Shown here in pieces: positions 10,301 through 43,454 of a stretch of DNA of 64,000 nucleotides. A program made the translations under genes and the position numbers. This DNA comes from Euleptes europaea. Its lineage: Eukaryota > Chordata > Lepidosauria > Squamata > Sphaerodactylidae. The notes below the pieces were generated by a model that was given only the letters and a program-made list of their open reading frames with translations, was not told the origin of the DNA and did not search any database. Location: contig NC_079320.1 of NCBI RefSeq assembly GCF_029931775.1, positions 78,820,656-78,884,655 on the forward strand, written 5' to 3'. How positions within the stretch are numbered: the first letter of the stretch is position 1; each line of letters begins with the position of its first letter.

Positions 10301-12421
10301 CAAATGAGATTCAATGTAAGTGTAAAGTGATGCATATTGGGACAAAAAATCCCAACTTCACATATACACTGATGGGATCTGTGCTGGCAGCGACAGACCA
10401 AGAAAGGGATCTTGGGCTAGTAGTGGATAGCTCAATGAAGATGTCAACCCAGTGTGCGGCTGCTGTAGAAAAGGCAAATTCCATGCTGGCCATAATTAGA
10501 CGAGGAATAGAGAATAAAACTGCTGATATCATACTGCCCTTGTACAAATCTATGGTGAGACCACACTTGGAATACTGTGTACAGTTCTGGTCACCACACC
10601 TAAAAAAGGATATTACAGAAGGTGCAGAAAAGAGCAACCAAAATGATTACGGGACTAGAGCAACTGTCCTATGGGGAGCGGTTAGGACGGTTAGGGCTGT
10701 TTAGCTTGGAAAGAAGGCGGCTGAGGGGAGACATGATAGAGGTCTATAAAATTATGCATGGTTTGGAGAGAGTGGGCAGGGAGAGGTTTTTCTCCCTCTC
10801 CCATAATACTAGAACATGGGGTCATCTGCTAAAGCTGGAGAGCGAGAGATTCAAAACAGATAAAAGGAAGTATTTTTTCACACAACACATAGTTAAATTG
10901 TGGAACTCCCTGCCCCAGGATGTGGTGATTGCTGCCAGTTTGGAGGGCTTTAAGAGGGGAGTGGACATATTCATGGAGGAGAGGGGTATTCATGGCTATT
11001 AGTTAGAATGGATACTAGTCATGCTGCATACCTATTCTCTCTAGTATATTATTTTGGGTGCGGTGGAACACAGGCAGGATGGTGCTGCTGCAGTTTTCTT
11101 GTTTGTGGCTTCCTAGAGGCACCTGGTTGGCCACTGTGTGAACAGACTGCTGGACTTTATGGGCCTTGGTCTGATCCAGCAGGGCCTTTCTTACGTTCTT
11201 ATGTCCCTTAAGTTGCTTTAATACTAAAACTGTTGTCAATAACAACGGGGCTTGGGAGCCTGTTAGGGTTGCCAGGTCCCTCTTCTCAACCGGCGGGAGA
11301 TTTTTGGGGCGGAGCCTGAAGAGGGCGGGGTTTGGGGAGGGACTTCAATGCCATAGAGTTCAATTGCCAGAGCAGCCATTTTTCCTCCAGGTGATCTGAT
11401 CTCCATCAGCTGGAGATCAGTTGAACTAGCAGGACATCTCCTGCTACTACCTGGCAGTTGAGGAGAAAATACGACACCTCTGCACAACTATCTGGAGGAT
11501 GAGGAAATCAGCACAGGAGCGAAAATAAGTGAAAAATAGCAAGTATGTTAAAGCTAAACACAATAATTTACAATGATGGTCTCATGGACCTCCAATATCT
11601 AAAATGCAATAAGTGTCCGATGTAAAATCTTATGTAAGGTAAGTATACTTCAATTATCAGTCTCTCTTGTTTCACAGAAGCAGGTGTACATGGACGAGAG
11701 GATGTCAGCAGACGAGAGTGCATCTGGAGGATACGATCGTTCTGATGTCAACAAGTTCAAATCTTCATCAGTCCTTCCTACACATTACAATAAATATATA
11801 CAAAATTGCCATTTCCTGCTACATAACATGTTAAAAATCAATAAATGTACAATATTAATCTTATACTTACATCTTAACGTCTCGTTATTTCACATATCAT
11901 CATCCATATCACAAAGTCCCCTCAGGGTAAATGTTCAATTATTGCAATATCCAATTTGTCCAGAGAAGGGTAAGCTCCAGAGTTCCTTCCACAAAGGGTG
12001 AGGTCTGAAATGTGGCATTATTCCCCTTGCAACATACATTATCCTCCAGATGCACTCTCGCCTGCTGACATCCTCTCGTCCACGTACACCTGCTTTTGTG
12101 AAACAAGAGAGACTGATAATTGAAGTATACTTACCTTACATAAGATTTTACATCGGACACTTATTGCACTGTAGATATTGGAGGTCCATGAGACCATCAT
12201 TGTAAATTGTTGTGTTTAGCTTTAATATACTTGCTATTTTTTCACTTATTTTCGCTCCTGTACTGACTACCTGGCAGTTGGCAACCCTAGCGCCTGTGCC
12301 TAAACCCCCCACCCCACCCACCCCCGGTGTCAGCGGTCTCACCATGCGGGCAGCGAGGGGCTGGAGCAGCGGGGTCCCGATCCAGCAGGAGCGCCACCCC
12401 CAAGCGGGGACCCCCTTCCAT
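686..12421 (-). CDS. ZCCHC4: ZCCHC4, 28S rRNA N6-methyladenosine methyltransferase (5' part, exons 1-5)
   Basis: In vertebrates ZCCHC4 methylates one adenosine of 28S rRNA in the nucleolus using S-adenosylmethionine. Five exons (638 nt, about 212 residues) are visible: 12343-12421, 8322-8440, 6719-6801, 4239-4514 and 686-766. The N-terminus begins [13 protein letters not shown]-type zinc finger spans exons 1-2 (CPHG, then [15 protein letters not shown]). Exon 4 carries a C2H2-like CQECQQ...H...H segment, then [18 protein letters not shown] and VLCVGTPR, which lead into the methyltransferase fold. Exon 5 adds SLLLDIDFR. The catalytic motif and the C-terminal CCHC knuckle are off the left edge. 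The methionine at 12421 aligns with an internal Met of the human protein as I remember it. No upstream Met was found in frame, although the frame stays open upstream. The gene lies tandem and downstream of PI4K2B, about 2.6 kb past its probable poly(A) site. Confidence 0.95.
932..1039. repeat. 51-bp-arm hairpin
   Basis: Arms 932-982 and 989-1039 are near-perfect inverted copies around the loop CCCTTG. The hairpin lies in ZCCHC4 intron 4. No coding sequence fits; the small frames across it are artefacts. Confidence 0.8.
1598..1893 (+). repeat. tRNA-derived SINE, family A
   Basis: The head GTGTAGTGGTTAAGAGCGG and the box-B-like GGTTTGATTCCCC lead to a tail ending in TCTTCTTCTTC. This is the best full-length plus-strand copy of the commonest SINE in the window. 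Confidence 0.85.
2266..2500 (-). repeat. SINE family A
   Basis: A minus-strand copy about 235 bp long. Its tRNA-like head ends at 2500. Confidence 0.85.
2815..3113 (-). repeat. Squam1/Sauria-type tRNA SINE, near full length
   Basis: On the minus strand it opens with GCCCCGTGGCGCAGTG and the box-B-like GTTTGATCCCGACGG, then GGTTTCAGGTAGC. It closes in the GGTAAAGGTCCCC region. This is the lizard SINE type mobilised by BovB. Confidence 0.8.
3280..3460 (+). repeat. Repeat with hammerhead-like hairpin (copy 1)
   Basis: CTGAGGA at 3293-3299 is followed by A, a GGCC/GGCC stem and AAAGCGCGTC, and is enclosed by GACCA/TGGTC (3288-3292, 3323-3327). An AT-rich stretch with AATAAATATAT follows. A second diverged copy lies at 34640-34845. 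Confidence 0.55.
3644..4007. mobile_element. hAT-type MITE, family E
   Basis: The 364-bp element has terminal inverted repeats CAGGGGTCTCCAAC and GTTGGGGACCGCTG. It is flanked by the 8-bp duplication CAATAAGC (3636-3643) / CAATAAAC (4008-4015), one mismatch, as expected of hAT transposition. No transposase is present. Confidence 0.85.
4239..4514 (-). CDS. ZCCHC4: ZCCHC4 exon 4
   Basis: The exon is 276 nt with acceptor ATAACATAAG. It encodes [20 protein letters not shown] through [20 protein letters not shown] to [10 protein letters not shown], a strong match to vertebrate ZCCHC4. The donor is the weak sequence GTCTGT. It is still the only nearby GT giving the split Arg codon needed to join exon 5. 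A run of T then G lies about 25 bp into the intron. Confidence 0.95.
4553..4604 (+). repeat. BovB LINE fragment near ZCCHC4 exon 4
   Basis: About 50 bp (TCACTGGAAAAGACAATCAT onward) match the BovB reading frame encoding SLEKT. The fragment starts about 40 bp upstream of the exon 4 acceptor. Confidence 0.7.
4605..4890. repeat. Unclassified repeat family G (copy 1)
   Basis: It shares AGGAGCCAGC(A/G)TGACCCC and several CACCGGTGT-like internal palindromes with 31029-31330. No coding potential and no clear ends. Confidence 0.45.
4891..5056 (-). repeat. Squam1/Sauria-type SINE, head only
   Basis: The tRNA-like half of the SINE at 2815-3113, cut off at the AGTACCCAGCTTGCTGG point. Confidence 0.8.
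5391..6275. other. GC-rich block of unknown origin in ZCCHC4 intron 3
   Basis: The block is strongly CpG-rich, unlike its surroundings. On the plus strand it has TTTATAAAGGCC near 6042 and AATAAATAAATAAA at its right edge. On the minus strand a donor-like ACAG/GTAAGG lies at 5573. A minus-strand frame of about 200 residues is low-complexity ([20 protein letters not shown]) and matches no family I recognise. It may be a promoter-bearing transposon fragment or an intronic CpG island. Confidence 0.35.
6296..6512 (-). repeat. 5S-rRNA-derived SINE with BovB-like tail
   Basis: The minus strand reads ATCTCAGAAGCTAAGCAGGG and GGATGGGAGACC, the internal promoter region of 5S rRNA. It ends in the BovB-like tail TGACTTGATGG. 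Confidence 0.8.
6719..6801 (-). CDS. ZCCHC4: ZCCHC4 exon 3
   Basis: The exon is 83 nt with acceptor TTTTCAG and donor GTATGG. It encodes [20 protein letters not shown] and then SHTQNKE plus a split Arg codon. Conservation is weaker here, as expected for a linker, but length, phase and the closing ER motif fit the vertebrate exon. Confidence 0.88.
7287..7342 (+). repeat. (CTTT)n microsatellite
   Basis: About 14 tandem CTTT units, followed by two CGTT variants. Confidence 0.95.
7410..7650 (+). repeat. tRNA-derived SINE, family F (MIR-like layout)
   Basis: The core TGGGTTTGAACTCCC (box-B-like) is followed by ACCTACCTCATAGGGTTGTT and a LINE-type tail ending in ATAAATAAA. Confidence 0.75.
7697..7895 (-). 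mobile_element. MITE family D
   Basis: An internally diverged copy of the roughly 200-bp element whose ends read AGGGTTGCCA / TGGCAACCCT. It carries the typical CATAGAGTCCA block. Confidence 0.65.
7903..8188 (-). repeat. SINE family A
   Basis: A minus-strand copy starting in GAAGAAGAGTTG. It abuts the MITE to its left and ends 134 bp before ZCCHC4 exon 2. Confidence 0.85.
8322..8440 (-). CDS. ZCCHC4: ZCCHC4 exon 2
   Basis: The exon is 119 nt with acceptor CTTTCAG and donor GTAAGC. It encodes [18 protein letters not shown] followed by [20 protein letters not shown], the core of the GRF zinc finger with its CxxC and aromatic FFQW end. It ends in phase 0. Confidence 0.96.
8850..9017 (+). repeat. 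BovB LINE 3' end
   Basis: The end of the reverse-transcriptase frame ([13 protein letters not shown]-like) is followed by GACTTGACGGCACTTAAC. 5'-truncated. Confidence 0.8.
9030..9095 (+). repeat. Degenerate 5S-derived SINE fragment
   Basis: AACTAAGCACACCAGAATCT resembles the 5S segment AGCTAAGCAGGGTCAGGCCT. Short and weak. Confidence 0.4.
9097..9515 (+). mobile_element. Two tandem MITE family D copies
   Basis: The copies are 9097-9300 and 9303-9515. The second is the clearest example: it starts AGGGTTGCCAACCTCCAGGT and ends GAGCTGGCAACC. The first carries a C-run near 9249. Confidence 0.75.
9990..11207 (+). repeat. CR1 LINE, 5'-truncated
   Basis: Reverse-transcriptase motifs [19 protein letters not shown] and FADDTKLF are followed by [13 protein letters not shown], then [20 protein letters not shown] and [16 protein letters not shown]. 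These are the CR1 C-terminal order, spread over at least two shifted frames, so it cannot encode a working enzyme. The 3' end is the usual CTTGGTCTGATCCAGCAGGG and TTCTTACGTTCTTATG. Confidence 0.92.
11264..12290 (-). mobile_element. MITE family D split by foldback element
   Basis: The left part is 11264-11460 and the right part is 12281-12290 (GCAACCCTAG). The 805-bp foldback and its duplicated target separate them, so the MITE is older. Confidence 0.75.
11461..12265. mobile_element. Foldback element H1 with long inverted arms and 15-bp duplication
   Basis: The direct repeat ACTACCTGGCAGTTG flanks it at 11446-11460 and 12266-12280. Arms of about 225 bp run inward from 11509 and from 12265 and are near-identical when inverted. 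A 48-bp extension exists on the left only. The centre holds a hammerhead-like hairpin on the minus strand (11728-11778). No protein is encoded. It resembles no family I can name with confidence. Confidence 0.8.
12343..12421 (-). CDS. ZCCHC4: ZCCHC4 exon 1 (coding part)
   Basis: The 79 coding nt encode [19 protein letters not shown] and end in CPHG. The donor is GTGAGA and the exon ends in phase 1, matching the two leading bases of exon 2. The exon lies in a CpG-rich block. Confidence 0.93.
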
Positions 12422-12690
12422 CGCACTTCTGGTCCCCGAGCGACGCGGGCCAGAGAGGCGAGGCCAAAGGACGCGGGGGTAGGGTGGGGCGGGGGGCGGC
12501 TAGGCCTTCCGCTGCGCACGCGGCGGCCGCCCCAGCCCAAACCGGAAGTGTGGGTTGCGGCTCTTGGCGCTCTGCTTTTCCATCTCTATGCTCTCGGGGC
12601 CGGGGTGAACCCTACCGCGCCGCCACTTTCCCAACCCTGCGCCTACAGCGCCACCTGCCGTCCCCGCCAGACAAGGACGGGGGACCGAGC
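12422..12690 (-). promoter_or_regulatory. ZCCHC4: ZCCHC4 CpG-rich promoter
   Basis: This CpG-dense block lies directly upstream of the start codon. It holds GC boxes (GGGGCGGGGGGCGG near 12487), an NRF1-like TGCGCACGCGG at 12513 and a consensus ETS site ACCGGAAGTG at 12541. No TATA box is seen. The combination fits a constitutive gene. The exact transcription start cannot be read from sequence. Confidence 0.7.
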
Positions 12691-12863
12691 AAGGGGGAGG
12701 CTCTGAGCCTGCATCTTGGAGCATCTTCTTGTTCACTGTTATTATTAACAACTGCAGTTTATTATTACCATACAGAGAAAAATGCAACCCGTAATTTTGT
12801 TTTAGAAGGGGGGAAACGACATTTCTCATTTCTGTTGCTGTTATCTCCACCTCTTCTAAAGCA

Positions 12864-13058
12864 GTAGAAAAGGGCAAGAGTCCAGGAGCACCTTAAAGAC
12901 GAACAAGAATATTTTCTGGTAGGGTAGGAGCTTTCGTGAGCCACAGCTCACAAAAGCTCATACCCTACCAGAAAATATTTTAGTCTTTAAGGTGCTCCTG
13001 GACTCTTGCCCTTTTCTACTACTGCAGACAGACTAACACGGCTACCCACTGTGAATTA
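12864..13058. mobile_element. Foldback element H2 (195 bp) with 12-bp duplication
   Basis: TCTTCTAAAGCA occurs on both sides (12852-12863 and 13059-13070). The arms start AGAAAAGGGCAAGAGTCCAG on the left and mirror it on the right around 12951. A right-only extension reads CAGACTAACACGGCTACCC. Confidence 0.8.
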
Positions 13059-13077
13059 TCTTCTAAAGCATTTATTA

Positions 13078-13250
13078 AAGCTGGTGTGTGGTGTTGTGGT
13101 TAAGAGTATCTGGGCAACCCAGGTTCAGATCCCAACTTGTGCCATGGAAGCTCACTGGCTGACCTTGCTGCAGCCTAACCTACCTCACAGGGTTGTTGTG
13201 AGGATAAAATGGAGGAGAGGAGAATGAGGTGAGCTACTTTGGGTCCCCAT
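13078..13250 (+). repeat. SINE family F
   Basis: Box-B-like GGTTCAGATCCC and ACCTACCTCACAGGGTTGTT. It begins just right of the H2 duplication. Confidence 0.75.
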
Positions 13251-13611
13251 TAGGGTTACCAATAGGGAGGTCAGGTAAACATGTCTACAGGATCGCCCTG
13301 ACCTAGATTCCCATCGTTCAAATTATTCTAAAAAGGCTGGTGGTGAGATGGGAGTTGGATCTGGCCACCTTTTCTGTTAATGAAAAAGGACTTTTTTCCA
13401 TTACTGTTTCATACCCCCCCCCCGAAGAAGGCAATTCTGGTGATTATGGGATCTGCATGGAAAAAAGCCTTGTGGGGCCAGGGTCGCAGTAAGGAATTGG
13501 GCAAGATTGCATGAAAAAGATGGCAAGATTCAACACAATATTTCCCTTTGCAAGAAGCCATGCTAATACTGCCTCAGGAGAGTTGGCTCTTTCTGTATGC
13601 CTAATAAACTC

Positions 13612-13745
13612 ATGTGGAATAGTGGTTAAGGTATAAGATTAGGATCTGACAGACTTGGTTCCAATTTCCTCTCTGCCGTGAGGCGCCCTAGGTGACCTTG
13701 GGTGCTTCCTTTCAGCCAAACAGACCTGCTAGGATAAAATGAGGA
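13612..13745 (+). repeat. SINE family F, diverged
   Basis: AATAGTGGTTAAGG head and TGACCTTGGG core, with no clear tail. Confidence 0.5.
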
Positions 13746-14411
13746 AGAACCAGATATGCCGCTGTGATAAAGGAATGCAGTACACATTTATTAACACATA
13801 AGCACTAGTCCCAGATAGGTCACCCTCTTTCCTGGAAATGAAGCAATAAACTTCTCAGATTTTAGGCTGAGAGAGGAGATGGGTTCTCTTTATGGGGACA
13901 AATGAGCAGGATGGAGAAATTGAATAGTCTTCCTAAACCAGCCTGTTCAAAGCTCCAGTATGACTTCTGCCCATTCCTCAGAAGGGAATGTCAAGGGACA
14001 CCTTAGTGACTTGGACAACTTAGTTAGCCCTTGGTTTTGTTTCTTTTTACTTACCATCTACAATGTTCCTGCTAAGTTTGAGACTATTTTTATATGTGCT
14101 CTTAGTAATTAGGAATGTTTATTAGTGAATAAAGGTATATGTTTTTCTGCTTTAAAAGATCTCACTCAGATTGACCAAAGAGTCTTACTCAAAGACCCTG
14201 GCTATTTAACCACACATAGACCAAAACTCCTGGCCAAGCTAGAGTTAGGTAAGTGGGCAAAGGGAAAAGAGGGTGTTTATGACACACACACCCACAGCCA
14301 CCTACATCAGTGCCTCAAACTGCTAATAGTGACAGGCGGGCAGAGCCTGAGTGGTCGCAATAGGAGGGAAGGGGACACAGTGGCAAGCCCCCAAATTTCC
14401 CTCTTGGGCAA

Positions 14412-14632
14412 GGGGAGGGGCTGTGGCTCAGTGGTAGAGCATCGGCTTGGCATGCAGAAGGTCCCAGGTTCAATCCCCGGCATCTCTAGTTAAAGGGACT
14501 AGGCAAGTAGGTGATGTCGAACACCTCTGCCTGAGACCCTGGAGAGATGCTGCCGGTCAGAGTAGACAATACTGACTTTGGTGGACCAAGGGTCTGACTC
14601 GGTAAAAGGCAGCTTCATGTGTTCATGTGAGA
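14412..14632 (+). repeat. tRNA-derived SINE, family B
   Basis: GGCTGTGGCTCAGTGGTAGA and GGTTCAATCCCCGG are the A and B boxes of a tRNA-like head. The body GAGTAGACAATACTGACTTT and tail GGCAGCTTCATGTGTTC follow. Confidence 0.85.
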
Positions 14633-14862
14633 GTGTGGAGAGGGGTGGAGGATCCTCACATCCACCACTCTGAGCTCCTTTGAAGGAAGACAGGATAAAA
14701 TGTACTAGCTAAGAATTCTTACCAGTCTTTCATAATGATTTCTATCGATTTACTCAGAATGTGCATTCCGAGAGAGGGGCACCTTCTATAAAAAGTGCAG
14801 GAAATTATCTAACGTCTGTGCAAATAGTGGCCAGCACTGTCTTGATGCAGCGTACTAATGGG

Positions 14863-15010
14863 CAGAGTATTGAACCAGAGACACCCAGACTCAAATCCCC
14901 GTTTATCAAATTGTCTGGGCATGTTTGGGCCAGTCATCTCTCCACCCAACCTATCTCACAAGGCTGCTGGGAGGATAAAATGGGGGGAAACCTTAGAGGA
15001 AAGATTAGAA
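14863..15010 (+). repeat. SINE family F, diverged
   Basis: CCCAGACTCAAATCCCC and CCTATCTCACAAGGCTGCTG keep the family layout. It ends next to the inferred PI4K2B poly(A) site. Confidence 0.55.
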
Positions 15011-15044
15011 ATGTAAATAAGACACTTGGAACAACACGCATGTA

Positions 15045-16975
15045 CATTACAGACCATGATGTTTATTGTCTTGTGTGAGCAAAGTCTGAGAATACCTTTT
15101 CCAAAAAATTTAAGAGTGCTGATAAAAACTGAAAGCACAGTAAATTCATAAAGCTGACAAACTGTTTTCTCAAGCCACAGTACAGTAAATGTTTATATTT
15201 TAAGGCTTAGACATTTTAGTATATCAAGTGTATCATCCTGACATACTACATTAATTGGTTTACCGACTCCCAAATCGTATGAAACCAAAAAGTGACCACT
15301 TTGAGTAGAACAGGAGTATTGCTCGGCAGCCTAAGATACGCAATCCCAGAAATACTTAATAAAGAACTTTCATTAAAAAAAAAAATCAATCTTTGCTACA
15401 GGCTTTACTTGAGGTCCTTACATTCAAGTATAACACTGAATTTAAAAAAACAAACAAACAAACGAAGGTGTCTAAAATGATTAGCTCTGCAACTAACATT
15501 TCAGAATAAAGTTATATTTAGCAACATAGTCCCCAAACAGCTGAGGACCTTTGTGATGAAAAATAGATGAGAACCCACAAAATGAACCAATCTGTACAAC
15601 TTTCTGATTCTGATAAGGTTGGGCGGCTAGGAGACTGGGATCTAACAATTCAGGGCAAGGATTCTAGCATACCAGTAATGGACACGATTCAACTTTGGTG
15701 TTAAGCTGAAGAATTGGCATTGACGACAATTAAAAAAGGAAAGAAAAAAAAGCTATAAAACATTGTGATGAAACATAGCAGAAATATTGTCCGAAAGAAA
15801 ACAGATTTTTTTTTCAATACGTCAGTCATAAAAACGACTCACAAAATCTCAAGACCAAAAAGTATGGTAACACAGATGCATACAACTCTTAACTGGAGAC
15901 AAGCTATACGTGCATTCTTTGAGCATGAACAAACTAATCCTGAATAACTTGTTCTGCAGAAAGAAAAACAAAACCTTGGGACTATTTAAAAACTCAGTAA
16001 AGAACCACGGGGGCATTTTAATGTGTTTTTATCTTCTCTTCCCCTAGCGGTACCTTTAAACATTAAGAAAATGGTCCAAGGTTGGCTAAATTGGGAGGAA
16101 AATACCTGGAACTGAGGTTATATCGGGTACTTACACACCCTTCCACGTTCTATCTATAGTCCGCAGGATGCAGGAAGATACCCACAGGTCCCACTAATAA
16201 TCCATCCCTCCTTGAGGAGGGAGTCAAGCCTAGGCACATATCAGAACACATGGCCTCCAATAACACATGTGCCAAGTTTTGTGGGGCATGACATATGATT
16301 AAAGGCTCGCTTCCATCTCTCATCAGAAGCAGGATGATGATGTAGGGACCACCCGGGAACTAAACTGCAGAGGTCTGTGAATTCAATAAAAACAGTTCTG
16401 GAGGTCTATCAAATATCTTCCCCTCCTGTATTTCTGTGGAATTAATTTAATTATCTTTGTGCCCTTTGTTTCCAAATGTACAAGGAACTATCCTGGTCCC
16501 ACTGAGAGACGACTATGCGATGTCTGACTACATAAAGCTCCAACAACCCATGCAGACATTCGATATCGATAAGAAAGAATGTTGGGCAGGAATCTTGCAG
16601 AGGAGGAACAGAAAGGCTCTGCTCCATTTTTAACCAAGCTAATTAGACTGTGATTTCTGACATTTCTATCCAACGTACCGGTTTTTCCATTGTAGTCAAA
16701 GGTAGTCTTTGGCATGGTAAACTTCTCCCCATTTTAATATTAAGTACAGAAAACAACAACTCTGTCTACAAAAATATAGTATAGGACAAGTTCCTCATTT
16801 CCCTGATGCAGAATTTCACAATTTTAAACAAACTGTAAACTTATTACATTCAAAATACAAATCTTAAAGGTTCTGAGGTTTTGGCAGTCCAGCACTCTGT
16901 GTCCAGCAGAATTCCATTACTGTGAAACCCTCACACAACAGATTCTTGCTAAAATGAAGCCATTTCTCCAGCTCC
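15045..16975 (-). other. PI4K2B: Probable PI4K2B 3' UTR
   Basis: This is mostly single-copy AT-rich sequence without recognised repeats. On the minus strand an AATAAA occurs at 15060-15065, followed by T/G-rich sequence suitable for cleavage near 15045. Both the end and the UTR length are inferred. Confidence 0.5.
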
Positions 16976-41626
<24,651 letters not shown>

Positions 41627-41746
41627 GGAGGGAGCCGCGACGCCCCGACCGCCGCCCGCTGAGGCGCCCAGCTGCGCACGGCGCATGCGCGCCGCTGAGG
41701 CGTCCGGCCGGGAAGGGGAGCGCCGCTTCCCCCCGCCTTAAAGGGC
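41627..41746 (-). promoter_or_regulatory. PI4K2B: PI4K2B promoter and 5' UTR, with NRF1 site
   Basis: This short CpG-rich stretch holds the palindrome GCGCATGCGC at 41681-41690, the core of the NRF1 consensus. A BovB LINE fragment begins at about 41747. The transcription start must therefore lie in these 120 bp or inside the LINE. No TATA box is seen. Confidence 0.65.
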
Positions 41747-42560
41747 CAGATACGCTGATGACGCTGCGTTATGGGCAGGAAATAGGGAAGATCTGAAACG
41801 GCTACTGCTGAAAGTTAAAAGAGAAAGTGCCAAAGCAGGACTACAGCTGAACATCAAGAAAATAAGAGTAATGACTTACAGCAAAGCTTTTGACTGTGTG
41901 GATCATGAAAAGCTATGGCTGGTTTTAAAAGAAATGTGCCACTACATCTGATCATTTTAATGCGCAACCTGTACTCTGGACAAGAGGCCACAGTTAGAAC
42001 AGAATATGGAGAAACGGAATGGTTTCCAATTGGCAAAGGTGTCAGACAAGGATGTATTTTATCTCCCTATCTCTTCAATCTATATGCAGAACATATAATT
42101 AGGAAAGCTGGATTAGATTTAGATGAAGGTGGAGTGAAAATTGGAGGGAGGAACATTAATAATTTGAGATATGCTGATGACACTACATTATTGGCAGAAA
42201 ATAGTGAAGATTTGAAACAACTATTGCTGAAAGTTAAAAGAGAAAGTGCCAAAGCAGGACTACAGCCGAACATCAAGAAAACAAGAGTAATGACTACGGG
42301 AGAATTACACAACTTTGAGGTTGACAAGGAGGAAATTGAAATTGTTGAAGACTTTCTATTCCTTGGCTCCACCATCAACCAAAAGGGAGACTGCAGCCAA
42401 GAAATCAGAAGGAGATTGAGACTGGGAAGGGCAGCCATGAAGGAGCTGGAATTTTTTTTGAAGTGTTAGGATATGTCCCTGGCCACCAAGACTAGATTAA
42501 TTCATGCCATCGTAGTCCCTATTACTATGTATGGGTGTGAAAGCTGGACAGTGAAGAAAG
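41747..42560 (+). repeat. BovB LINE fragment, internally rearranged
   Basis: Reverse-transcriptase text: FPIGKGVRQGCILSPYLFNL, NINNLRYADDTTLLAE and FLFLGSTINQKGDCSQEIRR. Before this, 41747-41878 is a separate copy of the YADD-to-VMT block (found again at 42169-42300) joined to an earlier part of the domain (KAFDCVDHEKLW). Frames are broken, so it is not functional. It abuts the PI4K2B promoter. Confidence 0.9.
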
Positions 42561-42805
42561 GAAGAGTACTTTTCTTCATCAACCACTTCACCCTTTAAAA
42601 AGGGGAGATGAAATTTAATTTTTCCTTGACGCTGTAAAAAGTTGCCACGTCTCTCATGCAATTGACTGATCTGTTTGACAGCAGATAACACAGTATCTGC
42701 TTCTCAGAAAGCGTCTTTAGCTGTTTTATCCAGGGAATGATATATTTATTTAGTGCAGTATTAATTTGTAGACAGGCTAAAACAATGTGGGCTAGGGAGT
42801 CTATA

Positions 42806-43066
42806 AAAGTACCTCTACCTGAGACCCTGAAGAGCTGCTGCCAGTCTGAGTAGGCAATACTGAACTTAATGGACCCAAGGTTCTGTTCAGTATAAGGCAG
42901 CTTCAGGCGAGAGATGGGGGCTTCGTGGTAGAGGATCTGCTTACAATGCAAAAGATCCCAGGTTCAATCCCCGGCATCTCAAGACAAATAGACCAGGCAG
43001 CTGGTCATGAAAATGACCTCTACCTGAGACCTTGCCAGTCTGAGCAGTGTCTCAGAGTCCCGTTCG
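42806..43066 (+). repeat. Two partial SINE family B copies
   Basis: 42806-42905 is a 3' half (CTACCTGAGACCCTGAAGAG to AGGCAGCTTCA). 42906-43066 is a 5' half with GGTTCAATCCCCGGCATCTC. Confidence 0.7.
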
Positions 43067-43221
43067 CTACTGGAAACTCAAATTTAATCATGGCAGACCA
43101 CAAAACCAACAATATTTGTTTACAAATATTTAATTTCAATTAATATATATGACATGCAGAATCCCAGGAAGGATTGGAATAAGGAAGTAGATCGCCCTAT
43201 TTTGTCAAAGCAATGTGACAG

Positions 43222-43453
43222 AGCCAGTGTGGTGTAGTGGTGGACTCTAATCTGGTGAACCAGGTTGGTTTCCCCACTCCTCCACATGAAGCCTGCTGGG
43301 TGACCTTGGGCTACTCACAATTTTCTCTGAACTCTCTCAGCCCCACCGACCTCACTAGGTGTCTGTTGTGAGGAGACGAAGAAAAGGTGATTTTAAGCCG
43401 ATTTGAGTCTCCTTAAAATGGTAGAAAAAGTTGGGGTATAAAAACCAACTCTT
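43222..43453 (+). repeat. SINE family A
   Basis: AGTGTGGTGTAGTGGTGGAC head to the GGTATAAAAACCAACTCTT tail. Confidence 0.85.
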
Positions 43454-43454
43454 A

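Noticed and set aside
10112-11002. Reverse-transcriptase frames as host genes
   Set aside because: CR1 LINE text split across frames, ending in the CR1 3' terminus.
12148-12867. Frames of 127-164 residues around the ZCCHC4 promoter
   Set aside because: Compositional artefacts of the CpG island. Only the short exon 1 frame matches a known protein.
14412-14482. tRNA gene (A and B boxes)
   Set aside because: Head of a family B SINE repeated at 27195 and 62344. No cloverleaf with a proper acceptor stem.
41686-41688. Upstream in-frame ATG as the PI4K2B start
   Set aside because: It lies within an NRF1 palindrome and would add 20 residues absent from the human protein. The ATG at 41626 has the better context. 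It remains possible.
41915-42469. 184-residue RT frame as an active LINE gene
   Set aside because: BovB fragment without an endonuclease domain or complete 5' end, and rearranged upstream.
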